From Linepithema humile (Eukaryota; Arthropoda; Insecta; Hymenoptera; Formicidae): a stretch of DNA of 64,000 nt. The DNA lies in NCBI RefSeq assembly GCF_040581485.1, contig NC_090130.1, positions 7,378,001 to 7,442,000 of the forward strand, in the 5' to 3' direction. Shown one piece after another: positions 25,856-39,466 of the stretch. Position 1 is the stretch's first letter, and the number at the start of each line of letters is the position of its first letter. The position numbers and the translations under genes are program-made. Below the pieces are notes generated by a model, which had not been told where the DNA came from, did no database searches, and worked only from the letters and a program-made list of their open reading frames with translations.

Positions 25856-28800
25856 ACGGAGAGGAGCAAGGCAGGTCTTGGAGGCCTTAGTTTGAGTTTA
25901 ACCGTGGCTCAGCGCCGTGCTGAGTAATCAAACAATTACCAGAGGCGCGAGGAGGGAGCGGGCGCTTAGTGCGCTTGGTGGTAGGGCACAATGTTACTGG
26001 CCACCAAACCTGCAGAAACCTCCATGGGTTGGCGAAACGGACGAAACGGGGACGAAGGAGGATGCGAGAATCCGAATTCGAAGCGACTTCAGCGAAATAA
26101 CGGCTTGCCAGCCGATATTATCGCGGAGCCGAGAGTTCGGCAGCTCCCGAAACGCAAGCTAATTGACTGCTAAATTATCACGAATCGCCCCTTCTCTCAT
26201 CGTCTCCCTCTCTTTGTCTCGTCGAAGTTAGAAGAGAATGCACGTCCCTTCTGAGCCCTCTTTTGTGCGCATCTCTACGCCGAATCAATTGCTATAACGC
26301 GTATTTTATAATCGAAGCGTTAGCAAACTGCTTTCGCAGCGAAATGCCAAAAGGTAACGTTGAATGAAAGAAATAATGAAAGAAGTTGACGATGTACTTT
26401 TTACAGTAGCTGCCATGGAAAAGTGATTGAGGCCTCAAAACCGGAGAGGCCGAACAAAGATCATAAGCCATTATGTCGGCATAAGTGACCAGATTATAGC
26501 GATTGCCACTGTGCGTGCACCTTTGTTACGTCCAGCAGGGCGGATGACTCGGCAGTTTGGTTCTTATGGTTAGACTACAATCAGGTTGAATTACAAAGCA
26601 CGTATGATACACCATGTGGCTGTTATATAATGAAAAACGCAATCACGCGATGCCTCTTGATGGAAGAACAAAGGGGGTTAATAAAGCAATCACTAATTCA
26701 TTACGGATCAATTATCTTCTTATTAAAAGACGTAGCAAGATAACGGTTAGTGTTGGAAAAAAAAAACAATCAAGATAAAAATGCAATGTTATTTCCCACA
26801 AATTATTTTTTACTTAAATAATCGAATGAGATAACTCTCTACTTGCTTAAAAATTGAATAAAAATCATGCGACTTTAATTGACGACAGATTCGGCACATT
26901 AGCATCAACAAGAAAAGTCGTATTGACGTAGCCGATGAAATGGTGAAAAGAACGAGAAAAGAGAAGGGAATTCTCCCTGGAAGCAGATTTTAATCGAGCG
27001 TCAAGCCGAGACAACGAATTTACGATCAGGCACGGCTGTTTAGCAACTCGATTTAAGGCCGTTCGACGAACGAAACGATACGGTAATTAACATAAAGTAT
27101 TAATAATGCTTCTATCGTTGACGGTTCTCTTTTTTATGCCGAAGCTCTTTTTCCACGGTTTATGCGCCCATTAGATTTTACGATCGAACCGAAAAATAGC
27201 CGAACGATGATGCGTAGGGGGTCGCCCCTTTATTTCCTTCAACTCCCTTCTCACCCTTTTTCCTTCTTCATTTTTTTTTTCTTCCGCAGCCTCTTCATTG
27301 TTTCCTTAAACACCCCATGCTTTTTACTATCAGAAGTAAAAATTAAATCTTCGATGTTTTTCGAAAAGTTAAATTATTTCACATTTTAAGTTGCAAAAAT
27401 TATACATCCATATGTGAATCATATGTTCGAATATGTTGCATCTATCGAGCACTTAAAGAGAATTTCTCAACAGACACACGTGTGATTCTCGAGATATCTT
27501 GTGCAAATACGCGTCTGTATGTCGCTATAATTCAATAGATAGTAATCCGCAGGAGCAAAAAATTTCACGCAGCAGCGGGGAGAAAGGCACGGATGCGGAA
27601 AAGGGGTATGGTACGGGCACAGATATTTCACTGTTTTCTAACAGAGACGATTCTCGAGAGTTGAATTATAGGAGGAACACGATAGGTGGTCCCAGACGGG
27701 CTGACTTCTTTCGCAAGCGAGATAATTGAAATCTAAATAAATAAGAACATTTCTTCCCTCGCCTCGTCGACACGCTCGAGTTAGTTGTCAATGTCGCACA
27801 ATTTAGTTTGACATCGCAACAAGACACGCTGCCTCTATAAAACGTGGAAATATTCGTCATAAATTTCCTGAAGGAACAGTTTATTATATTAAAATCGCGC
27901 GTTACATTGCTGTTTCCAACAAGTAATAATATTAATAATAATAAATTGATAAATTATTATGATACTTTTACAGCATGTCGTAAAGACAGTTATGATTTAT
28001 CGCCTTATAAAGAAGATAATACGAAATATTGTTCAATCTGCATTAATGCATTACCAATTTGCATTGCCGTTCAGAAAAGATGCAATTACAAGTTATCGTA
28101 CTGCACGGTCACGCATTCCACGTCGATTTTACGTTAGACAGGCAACAACGGCAACCTCTTCCATGGTTTATTAGGCCGAGATCGTTGTCCACTTCACTTT
28201 CGATTTGAAATATCAGCGGGTGGGCATACCTGACAGCTGGACGGGCCGATATCTGTTCACGGTATTATTAACGTTTACGAAAATACGGACGTTAGCCGCA
28301 GAGTCGAAGGGCGAGGTCGAAGCGAAATTAGCTGTCCGATGCTAATTAGCTTTCAATCTAATTCCACGCGTAGCTTATAATCGCCGACCGAACGAAATCG
28401 GAGCCGATTGATTTGCTCGAAAAATCGAATGATGCTTTACGAATTCCAAAAGTAAATGAACGGTTAGATCTTGATTATAGATTGAACACAATTTGACATC
28501 TCATACAATTTCTCAAAGATAATTTTAATATCTCAACTAATAAACATATGTCAAAAATCAGAATAATAAAAATGTAACATAAAAAAATCTGAAACACAAA
28601 ATTAATGAAAAACTGATCAACAATTGCAGTTATATTCAAAAATAGCATATTATGTTATTAACGTTTACGAATGTGTATTACGAATATTGTTAGTGGTTAT
28701 AAATATTAGCACAGACGCGAAACACATTTCGCAATTTGAAAAGAATGAAGGCATATAACGCATAATTAAAGCCTTATAAAACGCAAAATGTACTCAGACG

Positions 28801-31800
28801 CGAATGGAGCATTAACGTTCGGTGATTTACAATCGTAATTTCCCGAAGCATTGCCTTTGGAATTCCGAGAGACATCTGTACATATAGATATCAAGTTTTA
28901 CAATCTTTCGTAAATCGCGCGCGAGTGTGTGAACTGAATTATTCAAGGAAACAGGATTCGGCATCCGCTTCGATATCGGCCGCCGACGTTCGACGTCTCC
29001 TCGAGATATCGAGGAACAGAGAAGAGGCTAAACGGTGGGATCGAACGGAGGGAAGAGAGTGGGGGGAAGATACGAAAGGTCAAGTCCAGACCGGGTTCGT
29101 TGTGGCCTCTCACGAAAGCATGTGCACCGCGACTGGCAGGAGAAGGCCCGATTTACATATTTATACCACGAAAAGAAGATCCCGCTGGATAGACTGGAAA
29201 ACATCGTGACGTTCTATCGAGTGCGACGGCTGGCAAAAATCGCAGTCGCTGTCTTCCGTGATCGAGGGTTTCTGATTATCTTCCCTTCAGAAACGACATC
29301 GAAGCGACGCGAGAAAATAAGCGAACATTGTTTCTTTTAGCTTAGAAATAATAAGATATAAAAAATATAAAATCGATAATTCTAGCAGCGTAAAATACTT
29401 TACACTTCATTGTTAATTCTTAATGGATATTTCTTGTCGCGGGGTAATTGTGTTGCGCGAAACCTTCGTTACGATGTATTCTTCGTTGAAATTATTATTC
29501 AAAACAACAGCGCGGAAACTAGATGCCGCACCTTTTACTGGATACTTATTAATAATCAATTCTCACGATCCTGTCGGTCGAATGCATCGCGCGCGGCACT
29601 CGACGAAAATCCTTTATCCTCAAATCGCCGGAGATAATTTGGTCGGTGTAGACACGGCAAATATCTGTACAAGAGATCGGAATAAGGGTTGGTGTGCCGG
29701 TGGTGATGGCGTGTGGGGATCGGCGCGTGGAAAGACTATGTAGGTTATAGGGGGACGGGATCACTAATACAGGAGATGTTTGCGAACCTGTTAATAATGC
29801 CGCGTTTGCTCGCCGGGTTATTAGTGATAGCAAACACTTAAATTGTTCTACCGTGGATTAGTAATAGGCGCAGCTGCAAAACTCCGGCTGGCTGCGCATG
29901 AGCTTTTCTCGATGGCACGTCGAGTTATTTCGCCGAGGATCAAGACTCTCGTAAGCAAGCGTTCGCACCGAACTTCTTACAAGTGTTCGTGTAAACGTGA
30001 TCACTTTTAAGACATCGTTGGAAATTATCTTCTAATTATATCTATCGCCTAGTGTTGCAGCAAGTAAGCGCAATTATCGAAGAACGTTATTTTGTACTGT
30101 TTGTCGTTAGAAATTTTATTTAACTATTTTCGAGATACAAAAATTGTTTCGAGAAATATAATCTCAAAATATGTCGAAAACGTTCTAAACAGCCTGCATA
30201 TTTGCATTATTTAGTGTTTATTTTATGAGAAGTAAATGTTTGTTGTGTCTTAAAGCTCTCGCGACGATTTATTCGATTATCTCGAGCGAATTTCGATAAG
30301 TCGCTTGTTTGTTTGAGGTATCGCCTCAGCCGCGATACAATCTTACTTTCGTATAGCGCATAGGGCGCGGCTCAGTATATTCTCCGGTAACAGCTCTTCC
30401 TGTAAAAGCCCTTTCCAGGGCGCGAGCAACGCTGGCGTGCGTGGCGTTATATCCCTCAGGATCCGCCTTGAACACATCCAGCGAAAACCAAACTGGTTTA
30501 GCTTTAAGCACGTTAGGTACCCCTTTAATAGCTTATAGGTAAACAAAATTAACATATCTTAACAGCGTTAAGAATTTCCGTGTACCCCGCACCTCCGTTG
30601 CAGCCCCGGGCAGACGACGGGGCTGAAGGGGTAAGTTTGTTAAGTAGCGACGAGCGCGAAACCGCCAGGAGAAACGGTGCCGAAGGCACGCGATACCGAA
30701 GATACGTGATCTTCGAGACGTCGTCTTATATTTTGCCCGGATGCGCCGGATTATGATGGCCGTAAGTTTGAGTTGATTCTCATCCGGTTAGTTCCACTTA
30801 AGGAATTTATGGAATTTTCGCAATAAAACTTTCGATGACTTAACAACTACATCCTTGCATTTTTCTCTCCACTTTTTTTTTACCTCGTCTTTCTCGATGA
30901 AAATTAATCTCCGAATCGACTTTATTCTTGGCACACCCGCAGGGAATAAATAATCGCGTGGCAACGCAATATATTGTCATCGCACGGCAAATGAGTGGAT
31001 CGTAGATCAAAGTGTTCTACGCTAATTCGTCGTGTGGCAATCGCTAAGAAGAGATTTGTGCGGAATACTCGCGTTACGAGAATAGAGAGAGGTTTCATAA
31101 TACATCCGCGTAGTGGATATTTCTAGTTAACTTGAACAATATTGATTCAGAACGGAATGCGGAGGCAAAACGTGATGACGGATGAATGCGCGCCGTGATG
31201 CCGCGACAAAATATTTATTCGCGCCGGTACACGATTTCGGAACATATTTTGGCATCCGCTCGCACTTTCGTGTTGCTCAAGAGGCATAAATACATAATGA
31301 TCCTTTGTTTTAACATATCCGCGAAGCAACGTAATAGACACATCGCGCGGTCAAGTCTCGAATGCTGTGTTTTGGCATCGGAGACCAATATATCACCATC
31401 TAACAGCCATTAAAATGAGATCAGTCGCATAAACCACCTTCTGTAAATTTCCGTCGTCTGCAGGACGTTATGAAATATCCGAAAACCCGAGCGGATTGGC
31501 GTGCTGACAGTTCCCGGCGTAGCATAATTCGTTCCGTCGAGTCGAACATCGTTACATTAATATTCTGGCAGCATCGTCCTCCGGACGGTTACTTCACGTG
31601 ATTTTAATTTCTCCGCAGTCTTTGTAATGTCCGGCCTACTCTTTGGCTTGCAGATTTCGCCACAAAATCCGTGATCCATGGGAAAAAAAAACCGGCTTTT
31701 GTTCGTTGCATATGTGAATACTTCCGAAAAAGTCATATTCCTACATCGAATCCAGATGCAAAATCTATCTGCCGAAAAATATCGGGTATAAGTCTAAGAA

Positions 31801-32858
31801 TTAACAAAGAGATTATTAGTAAAGAATTTTTAAAAATGCTAATGTGAGTATGTATAAAATATTAATTTGAAATTATTTTATAATTCAAAACATAAAATGT
31901 TATTGCGAAAAGGCATTGACAAGCGCGAAAAATAAAAGGAGTGGCAAAAAAATCGGCAAACGTCTAGAGAAAAAGTATCACAGTGGGGAAGGAAGAATCA
32001 ATGGCCTCGCGACGTCTGCAAAGGTTTCGAGTCGAAGAGACACAAATGCATCGCGATGAAATACTCAACGACAATGCATTCACGGTGGGTCTTTATGTTC
32101 ACAACAAAGCATAAATATGGCTGATTCGCCTAAGGCTACCATTGTACAAGTTACACTGGCTGATCCACTATCGAGATATCTGCGTGGGACGTGTGTGGGG
32201 TGCACTATTCTCTCGCGGAGTGTCCCAGACGACGCGTCAACTATCAAAAATCAGAAAAAATGAGAGTAAAGCGACCGCAAAGTTCTGTGTATCTTACGTC
32301 CCAAAATTATTTTGCATTTAAAAAACTTAAGTAAAAATTTTAGTAATTTAATAAAGCCGAATGATAATCGATTAAATTAGAATTCACACTAAAATATCAA
32401 ACAATTAACACTATCATAATCGAAATTGCACAAAATGTATGTGAGAATTCGCTGAAACGCAATAGTTTCAACGGAACAAGACCGTTTCTCGAATAATTAC
32501 GAACGAGAGTGTGCTATCGAGAGATTACTATCGAGAGTATAGTATATTTCGAGTCCCGTGAGTCATGAGTGATGACGGTGTGTCGTCGTTGTCGGATCGT
32601 ACACTCGGTCGCGGAGAGTCAATGCCAGAAATAATATCGGTGTACTCATACGTCGGTAGAGGCGGGGGTGATGTCCTAACATCATCGGTTAACGAACTAT
32701 ATTTATCCAGCGGGTTCATCCGCGCTTTCTTTCTCCTCCTTCCGCCGCCTCCCTGTTCGCCGTTTCCCCGCACCCTGCCATCTCATTGCCTCTCAACTTG
32801 TTCTTGTTCCACGGCGTCCCTTTCTCCTTACGATCCCCGCTTCTTTGTGACAGACAAG
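25856..32858. other. gene-less stretch
   Basis: No recognisable gene. AT-rich parts lie at 26750-26880, 27890-27970, 28480-28680 and 31790-31930. 30320-30780 is CpG-rich and contains two GTAAGTTTG donor-like sites (30631 and about 30761). A small hairpin (GGCCTC...GAGGCC) lies near 26432-26452. 32514-32537 repeats CTATCGAGAG with a period of 14. Confidence 0.5.
30604..30630 (+). other. candidate 27-nt microexon
   Basis: Twenty-seven bases lie between an acceptor-like CCTCCGTTGCAG and a strong donor GGG|GTAAGTTTG. The length is a multiple of three and the open frame reads PRADDGAEG. A branch-point-like CTTAAC lies about 45 bases upstream of the acceptor. No neighbouring exon of the same gene can be identified. 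Motifs of this quality occur by chance several times in a window this long. Confidence 0.08.
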
Positions 32859-32966
32859 AATTCGAGATACACGAAATCCGCACTTTCCAAATTGGCGCAT
32901 TCAACCTTTTGGGCCCCCGGAATTATTCATGAGTCTGCTGAAAAGCCGACCCGCGACGAGTCGTGA
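32859..32966 (+). repeat. tandem duplication, copy A
   Basis: This copy aligns with copy B at 32997-33113. By hand alignment the best part (GCG..., GAG TCT GCT GAA AAG CCG) is about 73% identical over 66 bases, and every gap is 3 bases. The frame from 32859 to TGA at 32964 is open. Its end reads LSKLAHSTFWAPGIIHESAE then KPTRDES. Copy B, in the equivalent frame, gives LKFACATLCARINSESTEKP. The shared ESxEKP block is the clearest match. Confidence 0.75.
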
Positions 32967-32996
32967 TGGTATTAAGATGTCGTGCGTATTTGTTGA

Positions 32997-33113
32997 AATA
33001 TTCGCGGTGCGCGAGACATGCACACGCTAAAATTCGCGTGTGCAACCTTGTGCGCCAGAATTAATTCCGAGTCCACTGAAAAGCCGGCTTGGAGCGGCGA
33101 GCGATTATTTTGA
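32997..33113 (+). repeat. tandem duplication, copy B
   Basis: Second copy of the unit at 32859-32966, offset by about 141 bases. The frame from 32997 to TGA at 33111 is open and in register with copy A. About half of the aligned residues are identical and most base changes alter the amino acid. That is what neutral drift of non-coding DNA would also give, so a coding role is not shown. A weak resemblance to a third, partial unit (ATTCGC-GTGT-GCA) may follow near 33174. Confidence 0.75.
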
Positions 33114-36100
33114 AACGCTGGAGTGTGACGTTAAAGAAACCGTATGCGAATGTTCGCGAATAATGTCTCCGAGATTCGCAGTGTAGCATTGATAATTGTC
33201 ACTGTCAGTGGCACAACTGCAACGCGTTACTCCTAGAGATATATAGAGCACACGATAAAATATAGCGTTCGATACACTGCCGTACAAAATAGAAAGTACA
33301 ATGTTGCTTTCACGGGTTCGCGATTTCATCGTGAAAGTTCACAGTTTTCACACGAAAAATCGAAGTGCCCGAGGCACATTATATTTATTCGCGTATTTTT
33401 GCCAATGTCTCGATACTTCTTAGGCAACAAAGTCGAGATGGATATAAAATATGACAGAACTGCGAGAAAGTGAAGCTAACAAGGCAATAGACTATATACG
33501 TATACATTTTGCTCGTTATAATTACCAACTCGATGGTTGATTCACGTCTCACCGATAACAGAAATAAAGAGAAATTATTCTACCTCGGGACATGAAGACA
33601 CAACTCTAAAATTATCGTGAAACAAGTCTAGTCCACGAGAATTAAAGTAACCGTTGCCAGACGCTGGAGTCGAACTCGAGCGGAGGAATTTTGTGGATCA
33701 ATTTGAGGGAAGGAAAAAAATAACTAAACGACTGAAAAAGCAAAGTGTGGTATGCGCGTATTTGTTATCCCTCGATCGCCAAAGGATAAATACGCAGCCT
33801 CCTACCATTCTGGGCAGACTAAGGGGGCCGGTGATAAACAGTGTCGCTCATTCACAATGGCCGGCAAACACGCATTAAAACGGACTAATATGAAGTGTAT
33901 TAATGCGCGCGGCATTGTCTAACCCATGGCGTACACGGCTACTGTCGTGGGGCCCGGCTTTATCCCGCCGTGGGGGGCCCGACGATGCCCGCGTATGTAT
34001 ATAGGGTCTCGATATACCCGGTGACTTTTTAAGGAACCCCACGACGAGACCGGGTGGGAAGTATTTACTTATCGTTATGCTGATTTTATTACCGAGTCGC
34101 GACGACCATTTCTCGAAAAGGCTTTACAAATGCGTTTTCTGGCTTCGAATCTATAATCTACGGAAGAAGCCCTCTGTACGATTGTACGTAGCAGAGATCC
34201 GATAGTAGCCCGGCAGCTTTTATTAGTTTCTTAGTCGATCTAATCGTTTGGATACAAGATAAGCGAAATAAATCTCATAAACGAGTGATGTACGATTGCA
34301 AAGAGAAATGCAAGAATCTTTCTATGGTCCTGGTCGCCGGCGTCGCCGTCGTATTACGCTCTTTCACGATTGTAACTGGAAATGTGACAATTGCTAAGTT
34401 ATTTATATTATTCGCTATTGAAGCTACATAATAATAGGCTAAAGTATGTAAGTATCATTAAATAAATATCATTATTAGGATATCAATGTTAATTAATTTT
34501 TACGAAACCGATTTTTGGAAGCTAAAAATCAGCAAATATATTTTTGCTGAAAAATATGGCGCACGGTGATAAATGAAAAATGTTGGAAGGGATGTTGAAG
34601 AACATAAAAAAACATGAAGCACACCCCGTATGGGACCGATCGCAGGGTGCTGCAAGTTAGTTCTGCCCACTGGTCTAAATTATGGGGTCGCTAGCCAGCT
34701 CGCGCCACGCATAAATGATTGCTCGTGTTATGTTAAACATCCGAGCATGGAGAACTGCCCTGAGAGCTCACCCACGAGACACCCAATGGAGGTGGAAGAG
34801 GAGCGGTTGGATAAAAGAGGAAGAGGTGGAGGCAAAAGTTATTTATCTCGAGCAGTCGCATGAGCAAGGATTTTGAATAATTCCTACCGGTGGAAGGGCC
34901 GAGAATGTTGCCCATAGGGCACATCAAGTTATCCATAAATACTCGTTAAATTCTGGATATTAACATTTTTCAAATGCGTATTCGTGAAATCTTAAAACTC
35001 AATTTTCAAGAATTTCTCTAGCAGTAATTACATGTAATAAGAATAACATTTAATGATAAAATATTACATCTTACTTATGAAACGTGAATTTTTAATTATT
35101 ATATGTCAAGCTATCTCATTGCCATGGATTAAAAATATTACGACGGGAATCGTGTAACTAATAAATCCTCGTAGAATTTTTTAATTTGCCAAATCAATCG
35201 ACGAGGCACTGAGAAGTCCAAGCTGTCGTAAACATATAAACGCGTTAGAAATCGAAATATAAGAGGCGATCGGGCCGAAGATCAGCTGGTCAGTGGCCAG
35301 CGAGGAAAAAGACATATTAGAGACATCATAATGCCAGAGCGAAGCTGTGTTCCAATTTATAACTTGATGATATCGCGATAGAAGCTCAGGTTCGAGGCAT
35401 TGTGTTCGGTACGGATTCGTTTCTGACGTTGCAGCAGGCATCGACTGCTTGGGTGGGGTCTCGGTTCCTTGGTGGGCCGGCTCAGGATATCCTTTGATAT
35501 CCTGTTAACTAATGCCCGCCATTCATTTACTGACGTACAACTGGGAAGATCTATGCTTTTCGTGCATATAATATACCTCTCCATAAAAAATTTACCGCGG
35601 TCTTAATTATTATACAACATCGACGTGGATATAAACTCTTTCGCTAAACATTTATTAATGTGGAGAAAAATTGTAATTAATTTCAAGTAAAACTATAATC
35701 AACGAAAATTCCTGAGAGATGCAAATTCTTCTGATATTTTTATAAAATTACAGACAATCTGTTTTTGCTTCCTCTATTTTAAATTTTAGCTATGTTGCCT
35801 ATGATTTTCAATAATATTACAAATTTCTCGATTTTGCTCTTGATTCTTAGACAAATTATCTGAATGTTTCCAAGGCATTCTGACGTCTCGTGGCTTCTCC
35901 ATTCCGTGATTTCATTGTGTAACGAACGTTCAATTCGCGAGACTGTGGTCAGTATGTTTGCAACTGGTACCAGTCCGGTGTCTCTATATTCGGTTTCGGT
36001 TCGCGACCACGAAGCTGCTCGACATGTATCAGTGTCCACGTACGACGTGTGTGCAGACATCGGAGGAAGAGGACGTAGGTGAGGCTAGGTCCGGACGAGA

Positions 36101-36693
36101 GCGAGGTGCCTGCATTGTTGCAGGTCCATTGTTAGGCCTGAATCAGATGAGAGGTAGGCCTGGCCACATTGGTACCGCCTACCAGACTGACCCCGGCGTA
36201 GATTCCGACGTCCTGCCTCTCCGATGATCCTTCGGTGATTCCTCTTTTTGGATTTTTTGAGTGACAAAATCGTATCATCCGATTCTCATAATATTCTTAC
36301 TCGCTTTATCATTTTTACGGCATCAGAAAATAATAATTATCTTTTCATAAATAGAATAAATAACTATATTTAATCGTTGTATTATGAATTCCATACTCAT
36401 ACTGTTGATAGAGTGACTTTGCGAGTGGAAATAATTCTAGAACGTGCACTAAAGACAAGACCGTCTCTCACAATTCGGGTTTTTGTCGCATATATTGTGT
36501 GTCACATATGCGAATGGAGCGAGTTCTCTTCAACGTGAGTCAGTCGTGATATGATCGCGACCTCTTTGCCTTGACTTCATTCGGTCAATGATTTAACCAA
36601 CAACCATCTGCGCAATACAGAAGAATACATAAGTGTTGCCAATTAAAAATTTTACAATCACGATTAAATATTTCATTTACAATCTTTAAATCT
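33114..36693. other. gene-less stretch
   Basis: 33900-34060 is a GC-rich block with inverted repeats, listed separately. 34390-34560 and 34950-35160 are AT-rich. A TCAGCAAA...TTTGCTGA hairpin lies near 34530-34551. An AGGATATCCT palindrome followed by a second GATATCCT lies near 35483-35502. An octamer motif lies at 35719. No gene is recognised. Confidence 0.5.
33944..34045. repeat. GC-rich block bounded by 9-bp inverted repeat
   Basis: GTCGTGGGG (33944-33952) is matched by its exact reverse complement CCCCACGAC (34037-34045). Between them a second, slightly altered copy of the left element (CCGTGGGGGGCCCGAC) appears in direct orientation. The block is much richer in G+C than its surroundings. 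The arms between the ends do not pair well enough to suggest a microRNA precursor. Confidence 0.6.
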
Positions 36694-36742
36694 GGTTAAT
36701 GGTTGTCTGTCTGTTTAATGGTTGTCTGTTTAATGGTTGTCT
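36694..36742. repeat. minisatellite, GGTTGTCTGTTTAAT units
   Basis: Three consecutive units start at 36701, 36720 and 36735. They consist of GGTTGTCTGTCTGTTTAAT, GGTTGTCTGTTTAAT and a truncated GGTTGTCTCTC, preceded by a partial GGTTAAT. The first unit differs by one extra CTGT, consistent with replication slippage. Confidence 0.9.
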
Positions 36743-36849
36743 CTCGAGTGCACCTTTGCTAGAGACAATCGTTAATCAAATTGGATAGACGTGGCAAAAT
36801 TCCTTTTTGTTAGTCTTTATTAGCCATGATACAATGTATATCTAACATA

Positions 36850-36897
36850 GTATTTGCATGGCAAGATAGCTAAACATATGCAAATACATCACTTCCG
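36850..36897. promoter_or_regulatory. inverted pair of octamer motifs
   Basis: GTATTTGCAT (36850-36859) and its exact reverse complement ATGCAAATAC (36888-36897) lie 28 bases apart. Each contains the octamer core ATTTGCAT/ATGCAAAT bound by POU-domain factors. The pair could be a regulatory site or could form a 10-bp hairpin stem. Function cannot be read from sequence. Confidence 0.35.
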
Positions 36898-38319
36898 TTG
36901 CATTAAAATATCGGCGAAAAGCAGGGAAATAGAAAAAAACCGGGAATACAGGATTAAACATAAACATCCATGACAAGAACGGATTTTGCGTTAAAAAGTA
37001 AAGTGAAATAGTAAATAAGCCGGTAGCGGAACTAAACCTTAACGTGCTTCGCAATCGCAAGAGGAGCAAAAATTAAGAAGATTAAAAGGTCGAAAAGCCG
37101 CTGAAAAGAGTACACCTAGCGAAGCCGGAGAAGCATTTGCGATTGTAATGTCCATTAAAATTGTAATCCCCCGACAGTGGCACGAATAGCGGTCCTCTTA
37201 TATTTCACGTAAAAGTCGAAACATTCCGAGATTCGAAGAGAGAGAGACAGAGAGAGTCAGAGCGAATGATCTCTCGTAGTTGTTCCAGTCATTGAAACAT
37301 TTTCTCACATCGAATATAAAATGTCTACAATTCGTAGCAAAGTATAATTTCATCTATAAAATAGAAATATAATCTGCATATATAAAATATTTTGAAAACT
37401 TATATTACGCATATTTCCTATCTCACTCATTAATGCAATATACGTGGATATTTAGTATCTTATAAAAAATTCTACGTGCTACAAAAACCACTGTATCTTT
37501 TATTTGGAGAAAACTCAGCAAAAGTGAATAATTATCTGTAATTCTTTAAATAACGATAAATTTTCTTACAAAATCAATGATTTATTAAAACATTTTTCAA
37601 GAATATCATGTTTCTTATTAAAGTGCAATTATTGTTTAAAAATACTCTTTGTCTGCTGTCGTTATAAGGTAAATTTATTGGATTTATGTGCGCAGTGTTT
37701 CTACAGAATTATTTAAATCATTATATGAAGAAATATCTCGTTGTTTTCCATTTACGTGAAAATTATATATGTCGGAGGATTACAATTTATGTAAAATTTA
37801 TACTTTCAGCCATAATTCTTTTATCTCGCGATACAGAGCTAAAGATCTTTATTTAATGATTCAACATCGGATAGAACATGACAAACCTTTTATTACTTTT
37901 GACCGAAAGACGTGTTACATCGCGCGGCGATCTACGAGAAATAATGATTATACCGCCGTGTGTTACAGAAGCGACAACATTATATCGTTCATTCCCCGAA
38001 TCGTGGTGAACGATCTTTCGTAATAATTCGAGACGGCGGGACATTTTCTCACGGGACGAGCGCGTACGTACCGAGTCACGAAATGATGATCTCCACCAAA
38101 TGAGTCGCCGATGATACTGACTGTCATGCGACGCGCGTACGAAGCCATCCTCGTTCAACCCGCTCGTTAACAAGCTCCATTGCCACTTTATTATCGCGGC
38201 TGGATCGCCCAAGAATAGCCGCAAATCATGTGGAACTGGTTATCCGGTGCGTCATACGCGTTTCTACGTTCGTATACCTCAGCGGCATTACCCTACCAGA
38301 GTACTTAGACTGGTTCACC

Positions 38320-38330
38320 TATATAAAATA
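38320..38330 (+). promoter_or_regulatory. possible TATA box
   Basis: TATATAAAATA preceded by CC is a good TATA-box match. No convincing initiator sits about 30 bases downstream and no recognised coding frame follows, so this is only a candidate. Confidence 0.12.
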
Positions 38331-39084
38331 CGATGTGAAAACTGTTCACGAGGCAAATTCAGAGAGCAGGTAGATTTCTCCTAAAACTCACTATAAGCCC
38401 TGGTTACTATTCAGCATTGCATAATTAAAGTGTATCATTATACCAAGAGGCTGCCGCCGCTCCAGTTCGGAAAGCAACGTTACGAAAATTTCGGAACTGT
38501 TATCTGATATAATCGTGGGAACTCGTGAGAAATTTCAGATCCAACATGATTTTCACCCTGTGACCTCGTGTCGGCGGCAGAATCTTGAGTGCAGCATTTA
38601 AAATGGAATTTTATGGAAGTTTGGAAACATAAATACATATCGCAATCATTAAATTGCTAAAAATACACTGTCAAATTTCTGTTTTCCAAATCTATGCTCG
38701 AATACATCTAAAAGTTATCATTTACAATTTGAATGACTGATTCATAGATTGCATGAATAGTAAACTGAAGTAAGTTGTTCAGAAAAAAAAAAAAAATAAT
38801 AAAAATCAAACGTTTCTCAAGCTCAGAATCATCATTGTCTGATATCGATTATATAAATCAACTTTTCCTTAATCCCGTTCGGCCATCGGCTTTCCGATGA
38901 CCTCGCATTAATCTCCCGGTCGATATCTTTTAAAGCGGGAAGATCAATGCCCACGCTCATCCCTAAATCATGCCTTATGACAGAAACAGATGTACACTAG
39001 CCCGCCCTGTCGCGAATAGTCTCCGCAATAAGGCGCCGTACAAGCCGCGATTATACCTGGATCGGCTCCTCCGGTAGCCTCCCT

Positions 39085-39096
39085 CCCCCCCCCCCC
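39085..39096. repeat. poly(C)12 followed by (TC)n
   Basis: Twelve C bases followed by TCTCTCTC on the plus strand. Confidence 0.9.
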
Positions 39097-39466
39097 TCTC
39101 TCTCGTACAGCTCCCTGACCGCTTCGGTTCTACGAGAGCGCCGGCATCGTCGTAGCTGCAGGCTCTCCTCGTGGCGCGTCGCACCGATGCACAAGTCGGT
39201 TGCGAAGCCGGGCAACCCCCGAGAGAAGAATACTCGCGGCGCGTATATGTAAAGGCGATGGTATATCTGTATCAATTGTATGCATATGCGGAGCCCTCCG
39301 TCGACTCCTCTTCCGATTTTCCTCCCCGCTTACTTCCCGCACTTTCTTCGGCTGCTCCCGCAGTCTATAGGTACGTGTCTACGTATATTTGTCGCGCTTA
39401 ACCATTATATGGTTTATCGTTATTGTTCGTCACCGACGGGAGGACCTAAGGTCCTTGGAACACGAC

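Noticed and set aside
30683..30700. miR-124-like sequence
   Set aside because: Only about ten bases match. The site is a small GTGCC/GGCAC palindrome, not a miRNA precursor.
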